From Rhodospirillaceae bacterium (GTDB taxonomy: Bacteria; Pseudomonadota; Alphaproteobacteria; UBA8366; Aestuariispiraceae), in assembly GCA_002709955.1 (NCBI GenBank), contig PAQY01000007.1:1-64000 (forward strand): a DNA stretch of 64,000 nt, read 5' to 3'. Shown here one piece after another: positions 26,059 through 35,765 of this stretch; the stretch's first letter is position 1; every line of letters begins with the position of its first letter. The position numbers and the translations under genes were made by a program. The notes beneath the pieces are model-generated. The model was not told the DNA's origin and did not search any database. It saw only the letters and a program-made list of their open reading frames with translations.

Positions 26059-26952
26059 CTAAATCTGGGCAAAGGCCAGACAGCAACCGTGCACTGAAAT
26101 AGAGGGGATGATCAAGCCCGCCCTGGCCCAATGATAACGCACATCCTGTTGATCCAACAAAGCCTGTGTTGCCTGAATATCTGTAACACCAATGCGCATG
26201 GCCGCAAAATGTGGCGTGGCTGGGGCTGAACTGGCCGCCCCTTCACCATACCATAATTGATAATTGTCCGGGGTCATGACCCGAATGCGCCCACGCATGG
26301 TTTCACAGGTCAGGCCATCCGGGTCGGCATGCACGGCGTCTGGTGCCTGCAGTTTCTCCAGGATGGGCCGCAGGGAGTCCGGATGCTCTGCGATGATAGC
26401 AACTTCTTCCAGGGTTTTCGCCCCGTTGGGATGTTTCTGATAATCCGGTTTCCAGAAATATTCCGGCGCGTGTTGCTGACAGGTGAAAAAGGCCGCATCC
26501 GGCATCTCCGGTGGTGGCGCGAAGGCCAGCGAAAAGGCGACCCGCACCGAGTTGCCGTCCGGCAGTTTTGCCTGACGCTCAAAATCAAAAGGGTCCAGAT
26601 CGGGCAGGCCGCGCTGTGCAAATTGGTCTCGGTCTGCGCGGGCATCCTGACTTTCAAACACGACCATCGCACAGCCTTCCCGATGCTTGGAATAGTCATT
26701 CAGGAATGCGCCGAAACTGAAGGACCGGTCCCCATGGGGAAACAGCTTCTCCGGTGCGGCGACTTCTAGAACTTCAAGAAAGCTGCCTTGTAACTGAACC
26801 AGTTGATTGGCCGTTCCCCAGCTATGCTCCGCCCGGGGCGTCAGGGTGAAACCCAGTTGTGTATAGGTTTCCCGCGCGTCGTTTAGTGCCGTAACGGCAA
26901 GGACAAGATGGTCCAGGCCGCGGTCTGGGAGGTAGATTGATTCACGGGTCAT
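26059..26952 (-). CDS. VOC family protein, glyoxalase-like domain
   Basis: A 297-residue member of the vicinal-oxygen-chelate superfamily with the long glyoxalase-like architecture. It begins LDHLVLAVTALNDARETYTQLGFTLTP, with metal-ligand type His in LDHL, and contains a second VOC half after about residue 180 (LEEVAIIAEHPDSLRPIL). Such proteins act as dioxygenases, epimerases or lyases; the reaction here is unknown. It lies 37 nt downstream of a dienelactone hydrolase gene on the same strand, and both may take part in degradation of a ring-derived compound. Confidence 0.75.
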   Translation of the reverse strand: MTRESIYLPDRGLDHLVLAVTALNDARETYTQLGFTLTPRAEHSWGTANQLVQLQGSFLEVLEVAAPEKLFPHGDRSFSFGAFLNDYSKHREGCAMVVFESQDARADRDQFAQRGLPDLDPFDFERQAKLPDGNSVRVAFSLAFAPPPEMPDAAFFTCQQHAPEYFWKPDYQKHPNGAKTLEEVAIIAEHPDSLRPILEKLQAPDAVHADPDGLTCETMRGRIRVMTPDNYQLWYGEGAASSAPATPHFAAMRIGVTDIQATQALLDQQDVRYHWARAGLIIPSISVHGCCLAFAQI

Positions 26953-26989
26953 GATCGGGTCCTATGTTTTAGGCTCAGGGAAGAATTTT

Positions 26990-27661
26990 TCAGCCCAGGT
27001 AATCCTGAAAAAAGAATAGGCTGCGTTCCAGTGCCAGGGCTGCACTGGGCCCATCATAGCTAGCCCGTTGGTCGCAATTGAACCCATGATCTGCCGGATA
27101 GACAAAGGCCTCCACCCTGTTTGGATACAGGTCCACCAGCATCGCGCCATCGGTGCTGGGGATCATGGCGTCCTTCTCACCGTAATGCAAAAGGACAGGG
27201 CATTGGGGGGCTTCATCTTTGAAGGTGGCGGCGCTGCCATAATATCCAACGGTGGCGGACAGCCCCTCCAGCTTGGCGGCACTGCGCCATGCCAGGGCAC
27301 CGCCGTAACAATATCCCACGATGCCGACAGCCAGCCCTTCTGATTTCAACAAGGAAACAGCCGCCTGCAAATCCAACAGCGGTTTATCAAACCCCAATTC
27401 AACGCGGATATCGCGGCCCTTTTGAACGTCCTCCTGTGTGTAACCCAGTTCTATATCAGGGGCGGAACGGTCATAGAGTTGGGGGGCAATAACGCTATAG
27501 CCCTGTGCGGCATAGCCATCGGCCACGGATCGAATATGACCATTGACCCCGAAAATCTCCTGGATGACAACAATCCCCCCCCGCACATCCCCAACAGGGT
27601 CCGCCCGATAGGCCTTTGATACAAATCCATCGATAGCCGTAAGCGTGATCGTGTTTCCCAT
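26990..27661 (-). CDS. Dienelactone hydrolase family protein
   Basis: A 223-residue cytoplasmic alpha/beta hydrolase. The catalytic triad of dienelactone hydrolases is readable: Cys in GYCYGGALAW near residue 117, Asp in GEKDAMIP near residue 165 and His in YPADHGFNCD near residue 198. A Cys in place of Ser is typical of the family. Members hydrolyse dienelactones or related enol-lactones; many are broad esterases. It begins 23 nt after the cysNC stop on the same strand, so it may be transcribed with the sulfate-activation genes even though no direct pathway link is known. Confidence 0.88.
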   Translation of the reverse strand: MGNTITLTAIDGFVSKAYRADPVGDVRGGIVVIQEIFGVNGHIRSVADGYAAQGYSVIAPQLYDRSAPDIELGYTQEDVQKGRDIRVELGFDKPLLDLQAAVSLLKSEGLAVGIVGYCYGGALAWRSAAKLEGLSATVGYYGSAATFKDEAPQCPVLLHYGEKDAMIPSTDGAMLVDLYPNRVEAFVYPADHGFNCDQRASYDGPSAALALERSLFFFQDYLG

Positions 27662-27684
27662 TTATGCCTCTCCGCAAGATGCTT

Positions 27685-29592
27685 TCAAACAAAGCCCTTC
27701 TGTTTCAGGAAGCTGATGACCTGTTCTGCCAGTTCTGCGGGGGTTCCAGTGGTTGTGTCCAGCCGAAGTTCTGGATTTTCTGGGGCTTCATAGGGTGAAT
27801 CGATTCCGGTGAAATTCTTGATCTGACCGGCCCGTGCCTTGGCATACAGGCCTTTCGGGTCGCGGATTTCACAGATGGCCAGGGGGGTGTCGACGAAAAT
27901 CTCCAGGAACTCATCTTCCTCGACCAACTCCCGTGCCAAATCCCGCTCGCTGCGGAAGGGGGAGATGAAGGATACCAGCGTTATCAGCCCGGCATCCACG
28001 AACAGCTTTGCCGTTTCTGCCACGCGGCGGATATTTTCCACCCGGTCGGTTTCTGTGAAGCCCAGATCCTTGTTCAGGCCATGCCGCACATTGTCCCCAT
28101 CCAGGATATAGGTGTGCCGCCCAATGGCGAGCAGATGCTTTTCCACCAGATTTGCGACGGTCGACTTCCCCGCGCCCGACAGGCCTGTGAACCACAGGAT
28201 AGCCGGTTTCTGGCGCTTTAATTCTGCGCGTACCTGTTTTGTGACGTCTAATTCCTGCCAGACCAGATTGGTTGCCCGGCGCAGACCAAAACTGATCATG
28301 CCCGCCCCAACGGTCGCATTGGTATAGCGGTCGATCAGGATGAATGCGCCGGTCTGGGGATTATCGGCATAGGGATCGTAGGTGATCGCCTGATCAAGCG
28401 CCAGATTGCAGAGGGCGACCTCATTCAACTCCAATGTCTTGGCGGCAATGTGTTCCAGCGTGTTCACATTGATCTTGTGCTTTAATTCGGTAATGGCGGC
28501 CCCGACACTCTGGGTCCCCAGCTTCAGGATATACTGTCTCTCCGGGATCATCGGTGCGTCGGCCATCCAGATCACATGGGCGGCGAATTGATCCGTAACA
28601 CTGGCGGGCTGTTCCGCATCGCACAGGATATCGCCGCGGCTGACATCAATCTCGTCCGCCAGGGTCAGAGTGACCGCCTGACCGGGCCGGGCATGGTCCA
28701 GATCCCCATCCAATGTGACAATCCGCGCGATGGTGCTGGGCTTGCCAGAGGGTAGGGCGATGACATGTTGACCCTGGTGCACGGGTCCACCGGAAACAGT
28801 GCCGCTGAATCCCCGGAAATCCAGACTGGGGCGATTGACCCATTGTACAGGCATCCGGAAGGAACCCCTGGGCCGGTCTTCCGGCAGTGGGGCACTTTCC
28901 AGACAGTCCAGCAATGTGGGACCATCATACCAGGGCATGGCGGTGCTGGGCGCCATCAGATTATCGCCCTTCAACGCAGAGAGCGGGATGGCCGTTATGG
29001 TCTGGTCACCCGACAGCTGGGCGGCGAAGGTCCGATACTCCGCAACGATGCGGTCAAAGACATCCTGATCATAGTTGACCAGATCCATCTTGTTGACCGC
29101 CAGCAGGATCGTCTTGATTCCCAACAGGGAGACGATGAAGGAATGCCGTCGTGTCTGGGTCAGAACGCCGCGCCTGGCATCGATCAGGATAACCGCTGCG
29201 GAAGCGGTGGATGCGCCCGTCGCCATATTGCGGGTATATTGCTCATGACCCGGTGTATCGGCGACGATGAATTTGCGCTTGTCGGTGGCAAAGAAACTAT
29301 AGGCGACGTCAATCGTGATGCCCTGTTCCCGTTCGGCCTGTAACCCATCGACCAGAAGCGCGAAATCCAGACCGTCCTTGACGGTGCCGTCACGTTTGCT
29401 GTCCGCCTCAAGGGCGGTCAGCTGATCTTCGAATATCAGTTTGGAATCATACAGCAGACGCCCGATCAGGGTGGATTTCCCATCATCGACGGACCCGCAT
29501 GTGATGAAGCGTAAAAGGTCTTTTTGTTCCTGGGCGGCCAGATAGGCGTCGATGTCTTCCGGCGTCAGGGGCGCGGTGGTTTCAGTGCTCAT
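27685..29592 (-). CDS. cysNC: Bifunctional sulfate adenylyltransferase subunit 1 / adenylylsulfate kinase
   Basis: Makes APS and PAPS from sulfate and ATP. The 635-residue fusion has a GTPase half of EF-Tu type (P-loop GSVDDGKST near residue 33, [21 protein letters not shown]) that drives the CysD reaction. The C-terminal APS kinase half starts near residue 460 (P-loop GLSGAGKST). Such fusions occur in alphaproteobacteria and include NodQ. It overlaps cysD by 1 nt. No PAPS reductase or sulfotransferase gene is in the window, so whether the product is used for cysteine synthesis or for sulfation of the neighbouring glycan cannot be told here. Confidence 0.96.
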   Translation of the reverse strand: MSTETTAPLTPEDIDAYLAAQEQKDLLRFITCGSVDDGKSTLIGRLLYDSKLIFEDQLTALEADSKRDGTVKDGLDFALLVDGLQAEREQGITIDVAYSFFATDKRKFIVADTPGHEQYTRNMATGASTASAAVILIDARRGVLTQTRRHSFIVSLLGIKTILLAVNKMDLVNYDQDVFDRIVAEYRTFAAQLSGDQTITAIPLSALKGDNLMAPSTAMPWYDGPTLLDCLESAPLPEDRPRGSFRMPVQWVNRPSLDFRGFSGTVSGGPVHQGQHVIALPSGKPSTIARIVTLDGDLDHARPGQAVTLTLADEIDVSRGDILCDAEQPASVTDQFAAHVIWMADAPMIPERQYILKLGTQSVGAAITELKHKINVNTLEHIAAKTLELNEVALCNLALDQAITYDPYADNPQTGAFILIDRYTNATVGAGMISFGLRRATNLVWQELDVTKQVRAELKRQKPAILWFTGLSGAGKSTVANLVEKHLLAIGRHTYILDGDNVRHGLNKDLGFTETDRVENIRRVAETAKLFVDAGLITLVSFISPFRSERDLARELVEEDEFLEIFVDTPLAICEIRDPKGLYAKARAGQIKNFTGIDSPYEAPENPELRLDTTTGTPAELAEQVISFLKQKGFV

Positions 29593-30497
29593 CAGAAATA
29601 TCCCTCCCGCTTTTTCTTTTCCATCGACCCGGCCTGATCATGGTCAATCATGCGGCCCTGTCGTTCAGATGTTCGGGAAATCAGGGTTTCTGAGATAATG
29701 GCCTGCAGCGTGTCTGCTGGGCTCTCCACCGCGGCGGTCAGGGGATAGCAGCCCAAAGTGCGGAAGCGGACCATTTTGTGCTGTGGGGTCTCGCCCTCTC
29801 GCAGGGGCAGGCGGTCATCATCCACCATGATCCATTGCCCATCGCGCAGGACGACCGGGCGTTCCTTTGCAAAATAAAGCGGTGGGATTGGAATGCTTTC
29901 CGCATGGATATATTGCCAGATGTCCAACTCCGTCCAATTGGAAATGGGGAAGGCGCGCACGCTTTCCCCCTGGGCAATGCGGGTATTGTACAGCGACCAC
30001 AATTCCGGGCGCTGGTTTTTGGGGTCCCAGACATGACCCTTGCTGCGGAAGGACATGACCCGTTCCTTTGCGCGGGACTTTTCCTCGTCCCGCCGGGCCC
30101 CGCCAATCGCGCAATCAAATTTATAGTGATCCAGCGCCTGTTTCAGGGCTTGTGTCTTCATCACATCGGTATGGACCGATGACCCATGGCTGAACGGCCC
30201 AATGCCATCGCGCAGCCCATCCGGATTGGTGTGGACCAGCAAATCAATCCCCAATTCCGCAGCCCGCTGGTCGCGAAAGGTGATCATTTCCTTGAATTTC
30301 CAGGTCGTATCGATGTGCAGCAGGGGAAACGGCGGCACAGAAGGATAAAACGCCTTCATCGCCAGATGCAGCATCACCGACGAATCCTTGCCAATGGAAT
30401 ACATCATCACCGGCTTTTCAAACGACGCCGCAACCTCCCGAAAAATATGAATACTTTCCGCTTCCAGTCGTCGAAGATGGGTAATTCTATCATTCAT
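29592..30497 (-). CDS. cysD: Sulfate adenylyltransferase subunit 2
   Basis: Catalytic ATP-PPase subunit of ATP sulfurylase (301 residues). The PP-loop region [19 protein letters not shown] lies near residue 32, followed by [12 protein letters not shown] and the typical C-terminal [21 protein letters not shown]. It works with the CysN part of the next gene, with which it shares one nucleotide (TGATG). It is the first gene of the minus-strand operon cysD-cysNC, perhaps continuing to the dienelactone hydrolase and VOC genes. Confidence 0.97.
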   Translation of the reverse strand: MNDRITHLRRLEAESIHIFREVAASFEKPVMMYSIGKDSSVMLHLAMKAFYPSVPPFPLLHIDTTWKFKEMITFRDQRAAELGIDLLVHTNPDGLRDGIGPFSHGSSVHTDVMKTQALKQALDHYKFDCAIGGARRDEEKSRAKERVMSFRSKGHVWDPKNQRPELWSLYNTRIAQGESVRAFPISNWTELDIWQYIHAESIPIPPLYFAKERPVVLRDGQWIMVDDDRLPLREGETPQHKMVRFRTLGCYPLTAAVESPADTLQAIISETLISRTSERQGRMIDHDQAGSMEKKKREGYF

Positions 30498-30570
30498 TTT
30501 TACGTCTCGGTTCTATCGACCATTCACGGTAGATCATCGCGATGGATTTAGAGGTCTGCCTCTCTAATTT

Positions 30571-30592
30571 CAACACAAAAAAGTGTTGTTTT
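30571..30592 (+). terminator. Terminator-like hairpin between cysD and gmd
   Basis: CAACAC (30571-30576), a loop of six A and GTGTTG (30583-30588) are followed by TTTT, a compact intrinsic-terminator shape on the plus strand. Both flanking genes read on the minus strand, where the hairpin lacks a T-tail, so its role is unclear. It may instead separate the two minus-strand units or stop antisense transcription. Confidence 0.35.
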
Positions 30593-30627
30593 ATAAGTTT
30601 CCCACTATTTTACAGTAAATATAGACA

Positions 30628-31668
30628 TCAATCCCTCGCTGGGCTGGGGACCGTATGCCCCGCTGCCAGCAGAACCTGCTCGCGACGGGCAAGGTCCATG
30701 TCATTGTCGACCATCATCGCCACCAATTCCTGGAACCCGACTTTCGGCTGCCAGCCGAGCTTGCTTTTGATCTTACTGGGATCGCCCAGCAAGTAATCCA
30801 CCTCTGTCGGGCGCAGGTAACGGGCGTCGAATTCGACATGCTTCTGATAGTCGAGCCCCGCATAACCGAAGGCGGCCTCCAGAAATTCCCGCACAGAATA
30901 GGCCGTGCCTGTGGCAACGACGTAATCATCGGGTTCGTCCTGCTGCAGCATCATCCACATTGCCTCGACATAGTCGCCAGCGAAGCCCCAGTCGCGCCGG
31001 GCGTCCAGATTTCCCAGAAACAACTTATCCTGCAGCCCCAGTTTGATGCGCCCCACCGCCCGGGTGATCTTGCGGGTGACGAAGGTCTCGCCTCGGCGCG
31101 GGCTTTCATGATTGAACAGAATGCCGTTGGCGACGAATAGATTATAGGCCTCGCGATAATTTGTGCAGTACCAGAAGGCCGCGACCTTGCCCACGGCATA
31201 AGGGCTGCGCGGGTAGAAGGCCGTGGCCTCACTTTGCGGCGGCGTCGCGGCGCCAAACATTTCGGAACTGCCGGCCTGATAGAGTTTCGCCGTGCGCTTG
31301 GACGTGTGCGTATAGTCCCGCATCGCCTCCAGCAGCCGCAGCGTGCCGGTGCCAACCACATCGGCGGTGTATTCTGGCTGGTCGAAGCTGACCCGCACAT
31401 GGCTTTGCGCGCCTAGATTATAGATCTCGTCGGGTTGCACATGCTCCAGAATGCGGCGCAGGCCCGTGCCGTCGGACAGATCCCCATAATGCAATTTCAG
31501 GCGCAAATGGCTTTCATGCGGATCTTGGTAGACATGATCGATACGCTCGGTCGTGAAGGTCGACGCCCGGCGCACTACGCCGTGCACCTCATAGCCTTTC
31601 GACAGCAGAAACTCCGCCAGATATGACCCATCCTGACCCGTAATCCCCGTGATCAATGCCGATTTCAT
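30628..31668 (-). CDS. gmd: GDP-mannose 4,6-dehydratase
   Basis: Converts GDP-mannose to GDP-4-keto-6-deoxymannose, the precursor of fucose, rhamnose, perosamine and colitose-type sugars. The 346-residue short-chain dehydrogenase/reductase has the cofactor motif [17 protein letters not shown], the catalytic GSSEMFG region, and the YxxxK pair in [21 protein letters not shown], and ends in the usual [14 protein letters not shown] block. No second-step enzyme (epimerase/reductase or perosamine synthase) is adjacent, so the final deoxysugar is undetermined. It begins the glycan region on the minus strand. Confidence 0.96.
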   Translation of the reverse strand: MKSALITGITGQDGSYLAEFLLSKGYEVHGVVRRASTFTTERIDHVYQDPHESHLRLKLHYGDLSDGTGLRRILEHVQPDEIYNLGAQSHVRVSFDQPEYTADVVGTGTLRLLEAMRDYTHTSKRTAKLYQAGSSEMFGAATPPQSEATAFYPRSPYAVGKVAAFWYCTNYREAYNLFVANGILFNHESPRRGETFVTRKITRAVGRIKLGLQDKLFLGNLDARRDWGFAGDYVEAMWMMLQQDEPDDYVVATGTAYSVREFLEAAFGYAGLDYQKHVEFDARYLRPTEVDYLLGDPSKIKSKLGWQPKVGFQELVAMMVDNDMDLARREQVLLAAGHTVPSPARD

Positions 31669-31776
31669 TCTGAAATGTCCTTTGCAATAATGATGCGGCC
31701 TAGCTACGCCACTCGCACTAGGTGGTCAAGGATTCGCGAGCAGGGTCTCTCTAGTGATTTTAACGAAAGCAGAGTC

Positions 31777-32946
31777 TTAGTCTTTCTGAAGCCTTTCCGG
31801 GTGAATAATAGTATCCCAGGCACGCCAACTGTCAGCGGCATAGTATTGGTGAGGGCCATTGACCTTGATTGCAACAGGGCTATCCCAGGCATCAAGTGCT
31901 TGATAGGAATTTTGCGCCGCCCTAATGCATTCTTCAGCGCCTGCATAAGGGAAGATATGATCCTGATCGCCCGACAACCCCACAAAGCGTCGTGGGGCGA
32001 TCAATGCGATAATATCGCTCATCTCAAAAAATCGTAGAATTCCAGGAATAATACTGTCCCCATCGGGCGACCGTCTAGCGGCGATGGTGTCTCGGATTTG
32101 TCCAATGCAGCCGCTGGCCAATAGGCCTTGAATTCGGACGTCCAAGGCTGTTGCATAAAGTGCGGCAGATCCACCAGAGGAATGTCCATAAGCAAATATA
32201 GACTCAAAATTGATCTGCAAATTGGTAGTCGCTGTGAATTCGGAGGAGGTTAACCAATCAAGCGAACTCATCACATCGAGCACTTTTTCCCCCATTAAGC
32301 ACCTACCGAGAAGAAGCGCATGTGCATGGGCGTCCAAAGTTCGGGAAGCCGAGCGGGGATTCAGCATTCGTTCGGCCCTTTCTCCAAATCCCAGTTGTTC
32401 AATGCATAAGACAAGGTATCCCCGTTCTGCAGCTTGTAATCCAATTGCGCAGTCTTTTGAGAGTCGATCGTGATCGATTGGCACTTTTGCTTCGCCCCAA
32501 GCGAGATGGATCCCGGATGTGGAGCCTGCTAAGTAAACAAAAATGGGAAGTTTCTTTTTTAAATCAATATTTTGATGAAGGAGTAAGTGAACCGAAATGT
32601 CGCAATTGGGCCGAACACGCAAATAGGCTGTGTAGCGAGATATATTCTCGGCGGGGTTTGGTCTCTGAACAAATGCAGTGACGGATGGACGATCTCGTAC
32701 TTGGTCAACCCCCATCAGGGCGGCCAGTTTTGCACGCGCCGTGATTTGCCATTCTTTGACTAGTTCCGCATCATTTATTGTGGGTGCAGGTAAGAGTCTG
32801 GTCAAAAGCTCATATTCAGTAAGATGCGACTGAAAGGTGCTTATTTTTACGTTTGGCGGCAGCGCAGGATACGGATGAACATTATATAGTCCGATGAGTT
32901 TCAGAATTCGATTGATTGCGGCAGCACGATAGACAGCAATACGCAT
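31777..32946 (-). CDS. Alpha/beta hydrolase, acetyl-esterase-like
   Basis: A 389-residue protein with an alpha/beta hydrolase fold. The nucleophile elbow is GHSSGG near residue 258, with an oxyanion segment before it (VYLAGSTSG) and the Asp/His region LSGDQDHIFPYAG...NGPHQYYA at the C-terminus. The layout with a long N-terminal part resembles the large dienelactone-hydrolase-like or acetyl-xylan/glucuronoyl-esterase-like hydrolases that act on polysaccharide acyl groups. I chose the ATG at 32946; the TTG at 32970 is weaker. Position inside the glycan region suggests a sugar O-acyl esterase, but the substrate is inferred from context only. Confidence 0.6.
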   Translation of the reverse strand: MRIAVYRAAAINRILKLIGLYNVHPYPALPPNVKISTFQSHLTEYELLTRLLPAPTINDAELVKEWQITARAKLAALMGVDQVRDRPSVTAFVQRPNPAENISRYTAYLRVRPNCDISVHLLLHQNIDLKKKLPIFVYLAGSTSGIHLAWGEAKVPIDHDRLSKDCAIGLQAAERGYLVLCIEQLGFGERAERMLNPRSASRTLDAHAHALLLGRCLMGEKVLDVMSSLDWLTSSEFTATTNLQINFESIFAYGHSSGGSAALYATALDVRIQGLLASGCIGQIRDTIAARRSPDGDSIIPGILRFFEMSDIIALIAPRRFVGLSGDQDHIFPYAGAEECIRAAQNSYQALDAWDSPVAIKVNGPHQYYAADSWRAWDTIIHPERLQKD

Positions 32947-33047
32947 TGGACAACCTTCTGAGCAGTTCAAGCGAAGAAATTAAGAGTAAAGACTAGCCTG
33001 TTTTTGGACATGCGAGTAAGAAAACCGAGGAGGAACGTGAAATCCGT

Positions 33048-33908
33048 TTAACGACGGAGAGGGTCATCCTGAGGTAAAGCGAGCGCATTCAGGCTTTCAC
33101 CATCTCGGATCATCGCGATCAATGCAGTTTTGTTCGCGGGCAATGCGCGCTTCATGTCTACGGTGAAAAGCTTATAGTTAAATGTCAGGAAAATATCTAA
33201 CAAATCTGCTAGACTGACGCCTTGTGCGCGTAGGGTATAGTCAGCCAATTCCACCATAATGCGGGGCTTGAAACGCGAAAGGGTTTCCATTCCACCGCGC
33301 AAAACATTCACCTCATAACCGTCAACGTCCAATTTAATAAAGTCAATTTCATTCAAATTCAGAGTCTCAACGATCGCATCTAAAGTTGTTACTGAGGCAC
33401 CATCAGTGCTTTTTTCAAGGCTGCGCATCAAAGGATGGACATCCTTTCCACCTGCCATAGGCCAACTGGAAGGTAGCGCTTTTGGCACTGAAATCGATGC
33501 TGATTCTGCCAACATCACCTGGAGAGTTGTCACACGTTTCTGAATATCGGGGTTTAGCATAAGATTAGTGGTTAATTTTTGAAAGGCATAAGCGGTGGGT
33601 TCAACGGCAACAACCCGACCGTCTGGACCAACGATTTGTGCGAGTGGCAACGTATGACTGCCGATATTTGCACCGATATCAATTACCGTATTGCCTGGTG
33701 CCAATAGTCGCCGGTACGCCTTCACCGTTCCAACTTCATGGGCACCAAGTAAAAAAATTGAGAAATCTACACCCTCATCTAAATCTAGCTGCCACTGAAT
33801 TCCATCGCGTTTGCAGCTTAGCGCATTGGGCTTTCCCATCGCTTTATGGGCGGTCTTGATGAATTGCAATGCAATTGAGGCAAGTAATATTTTATGTTTT
33901 GTTTTCAA
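33048..33908 (-). CDS. FkbM family methyltransferase
   Basis: A SAM-dependent methyltransferase of about 286 residues. The SAM-binding region is TVIDIGANIGSHTLPLAQ near residue 94, followed by VVAVEPTAYAFQKL, and the later IDFIKLDVDGYEVNVLRGG is the hallmark of the FkbM fold. Family members O-methylate sugars or small acceptors. The start is uncertain: the frame opens with TTG at 33908 and has no clear ribosome-binding site; an ATG at residue 24 is the alternative. It is divergent from the glycosyltransferase gene at 34177. Confidence 0.82.
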   Translation of the reverse strand: MKTKHKILLASIALQFIKTAHKAMGKPNALSCKRDGIQWQLDLDEGVDFSIFLLGAHEVGTVKAYRRLLAPGNTVIDIGANIGSHTLPLAQIVGPDGRVVAVEPTAYAFQKLTTNLMLNPDIQKRVTTLQVMLAESASISVPKALPSSWPMAGGKDVHPLMRSLEKSTDGASVTTLDAIVETLNLNEIDFIKLDVDGYEVNVLRGGMETLSRFKPRIMVELADYTLRAQGVSLADLLDIFLTFNYKLFTVDMKRALPANKTALIAMIRDGESLNALALPQDDPLRR

Positions 33909-34104
33909 TTTATTGACCAGTATTGTGTAAAGTTACAATTCGCGCAGTGCCGACTTAAAAATTTTGAAAAACAGCCCTTTCTAACGATACCAGACCGTAG
34001 CGATGTTGGTTTGTCTTGACAAGATTGAAGTTAGACGGATTAGACATTGTGATGTGTTGGGAAGTTGTGGTTTGTTTATTGCGTTGGCTTGGACTTGACC
34101 CGGT

Positions 34105-34132
34105 TTGGGACGGCACGCTTGATGCATATAAA
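34105..34132 (+). promoter_or_regulatory. Putative promoter for the plus-strand glycan cluster
   Basis: TTGGGA (34105-34110) and TATAAA (34127-34132) are spaced 16 bp, about 45 nt before the first plus-strand gene of the cluster, in the 268-nt divergent intergenic region. A second TTGACA lies at 34016-34021 with only weak -10 partners. Consensus-based guess. Confidence 0.35.
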
Positions 34133-34176
34133 CGTTCATTTATAAATCATTGATATATCCAGGAACGGTAAGTTAC

Positions 34177-35568
34177 ATGGCTTTAAAGAGTATGCTCATT
34201 CTTGGGTTGCTAGCATTTCTTGTGCGCATCGGACGCCTGTTTTGTGCTGATGGCATCGAAACATTGGCATTGGTTGAAGATAGCGAAACCTATCTAAGCA
34301 TGGCGCGGCTACTTGTCGAAACAGGTGCTTTTTTAGTTGAACCTGATCCAGGTATTACAGCACCGATGTCTGAGAGGATGCCGGGTTACTTAATGCTGTT
34401 GGCTACTGGAAAAATCGTGTTGGGTGAGATGATTTGGCCTACAATTATTTTCCAGGCAATCCTTGATTCTGTTACAGTAATGTTGATTGCTAGTATTGGC
34501 GCATGCGCATCAACGAGAATTGGTTTGATTGCAGGTATCTTAGCCGCTTTATGGCCAAATTTAATAATTCACTCAAACCAAATCCTTACAGATACGACTT
34601 ATGTATTCTTTATTGCCTGCTTTCTTTTTTCTACGATTAAGATACTCGAGCGACCTGAAGTTGGTCGTATGACTATTTGTGCCGCGTCGTTGAGTCTCGC
34701 CACATTGGTTCGTGCTGTTTCATGGCCGTTATTGACCATGCTGCCAGTTATTGTGTTTTTTTCCTTACTATTCCGGAATGTCGGCACGAAGCGCGCTTTG
34801 GCGCTTTCTATTATTTTTCTGATCGTTGCACTTATTCCACTCTCTCCTTGGTTGGCTCGCAATTACGCAATGTTTGGATCTCCGCAATTGACTAGTCAAG
34901 GTGGCTCTTATGTGAGCGGGTGGGTTGTGCCCGAGGTACTTGCCTATGAGCACGGAACAACCCGCAGTCTTGAGGCAGTATCCTTGAGATCAAATATTGA
35001 GGCGGCTTATTTGAAAGAAACAGGGAGGCCGTTGTCGACGCAATCACGTATTACGATAAGCAATGAATATCAACGGCGCGCCATGGATGTTTTCTGGCAA
35101 CAATCGACTTTTGCCATTACCTATGTTTGGGCGAAAGGGATGGCAATTAACTTTTTAGCGCCCGCGATTTTATTGGATATGGAAGTTCGTCGAACAGGGC
35201 ATGAACTCGAGGCCAAGCTATCCAGTGAAAATATTGTGGAGGCGTCAATCATAAAGCGTCTTGAACTGCGTTGGAGCGCGGCAGGAATTGGCTATAGAAC
35301 CGTTCTAATGATTGCTTTTGCTGGCACGATTTTCGTATCTGGATTGCAACTCGTTGGGTTTTGCCGTTCTGTCAAGATCTGGCCGAAGGTGACGCTAATC
35401 AGCGTCGCTTTCGTAATGTATTTTCTTCTTGTGACTGGGCCGATTATTTCCGCAAAATACCGCTTACCTATTGAGCCTATCTTGATCGTTTGGGCAGCGA
35501 TTGGTGTTGATGCTTGTCTACGGTATATTACCGATAAATCGCGCAAAATAGGGCCTTTTTCCAATTGA
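34177..35568 (+). CDS. Membrane glycosyltransferase, GT39/PMT-like
   Basis: A 463-residue inner-membrane protein with about ten to twelve hydrophobic segments. The first periplasmic loop carries an acidic motif (VEDSETYLSMARLLVETG, Asp35 or Glu37), as in the polyprenyl-phosphate-sugar-dependent ArnT/PMT glycosyltransferases, followed by the MPGYLML pattern. The PLSPWLARNYAMFG stretch in the middle is also usual for this group. It probably transfers a sugar from a lipid carrier to glycan or lipid on the periplasmic side. The ATG at 34177 was chosen, with AGGA upstream; the TTG at 34150 is less likely. Confidence 0.8.
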   Translation: MALKSMLILGLLAFLVRIGRLFCADGIETLALVEDSETYLSMARLLVETGAFLVEPDPGITAPMSERMPGYLMLLATGKIVLGEMIWPTIIFQAILDSVTVMLIASIGACASTRIGLIAGILAALWPNLIIHSNQILTDTTYVFFIACFLFSTIKILERPEVGRMTICAASLSLATLVRAVSWPLLTMLPVIVFFSLLFRNVGTKRALALSIIFLIVALIPLSPWLARNYAMFGSPQLTSQGGSYVSGWVVPEVLAYEHGTTRSLEAVSLRSNIEAAYLKETGRPLSTQSRITISNEYQRRAMDVFWQQSTFAITYVWAKGMAINFLAPAILLDMEVRRTGHELEAKLSSENIVEASIIKRLELRWSAAGIGYRTVLMIAFAGTIFVSGLQLVGFCRSVKIWPKVTLISVAFVMYFLLVTGPIISAKYRLPIEPILIVWAAIGVDACLRYITDKSRKIGPFSN

Positions 35569-35608
35569 CATTTCTAAATGCTCTGCGTATCTAATCAGCT
35601 ACTAGAGA

Positions 35609-35625
35609 TGATGCTGAAGGCATCA
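35609..35625 (+). terminator. Short hairpin after the membrane glycosyltransferase gene
   Basis: TGATGC (35609-35614) pairs with GCATCA (35620-35625) across a 5-nt loop, 41 nt after the stop codon. The tail CCTTTGCGG is only weakly T-rich. Confidence 0.3.
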
Positions 35626-35765
35626 CCTTTGCGGTAGCTATAGGGTTTCATGGCTAGCTGAATTGTCTCAGTAAAATCTTTGAACAAGACGATCAATACA
35701 GACACCCCTTACAATAGGTGGTGCTCGTGACCTTCGCCCGTTTTAACAGTCAGTTTCCCACTACT

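Noticed and set aside
33864-33874. Third copy of the palindrome TTGCAATGCAA
   Set aside because: Inside the 5' part of the FkbM coding region on an AT-rich stretch; not at a promoter, so probably chance. It lowers confidence in the regulatory reading of the other two.
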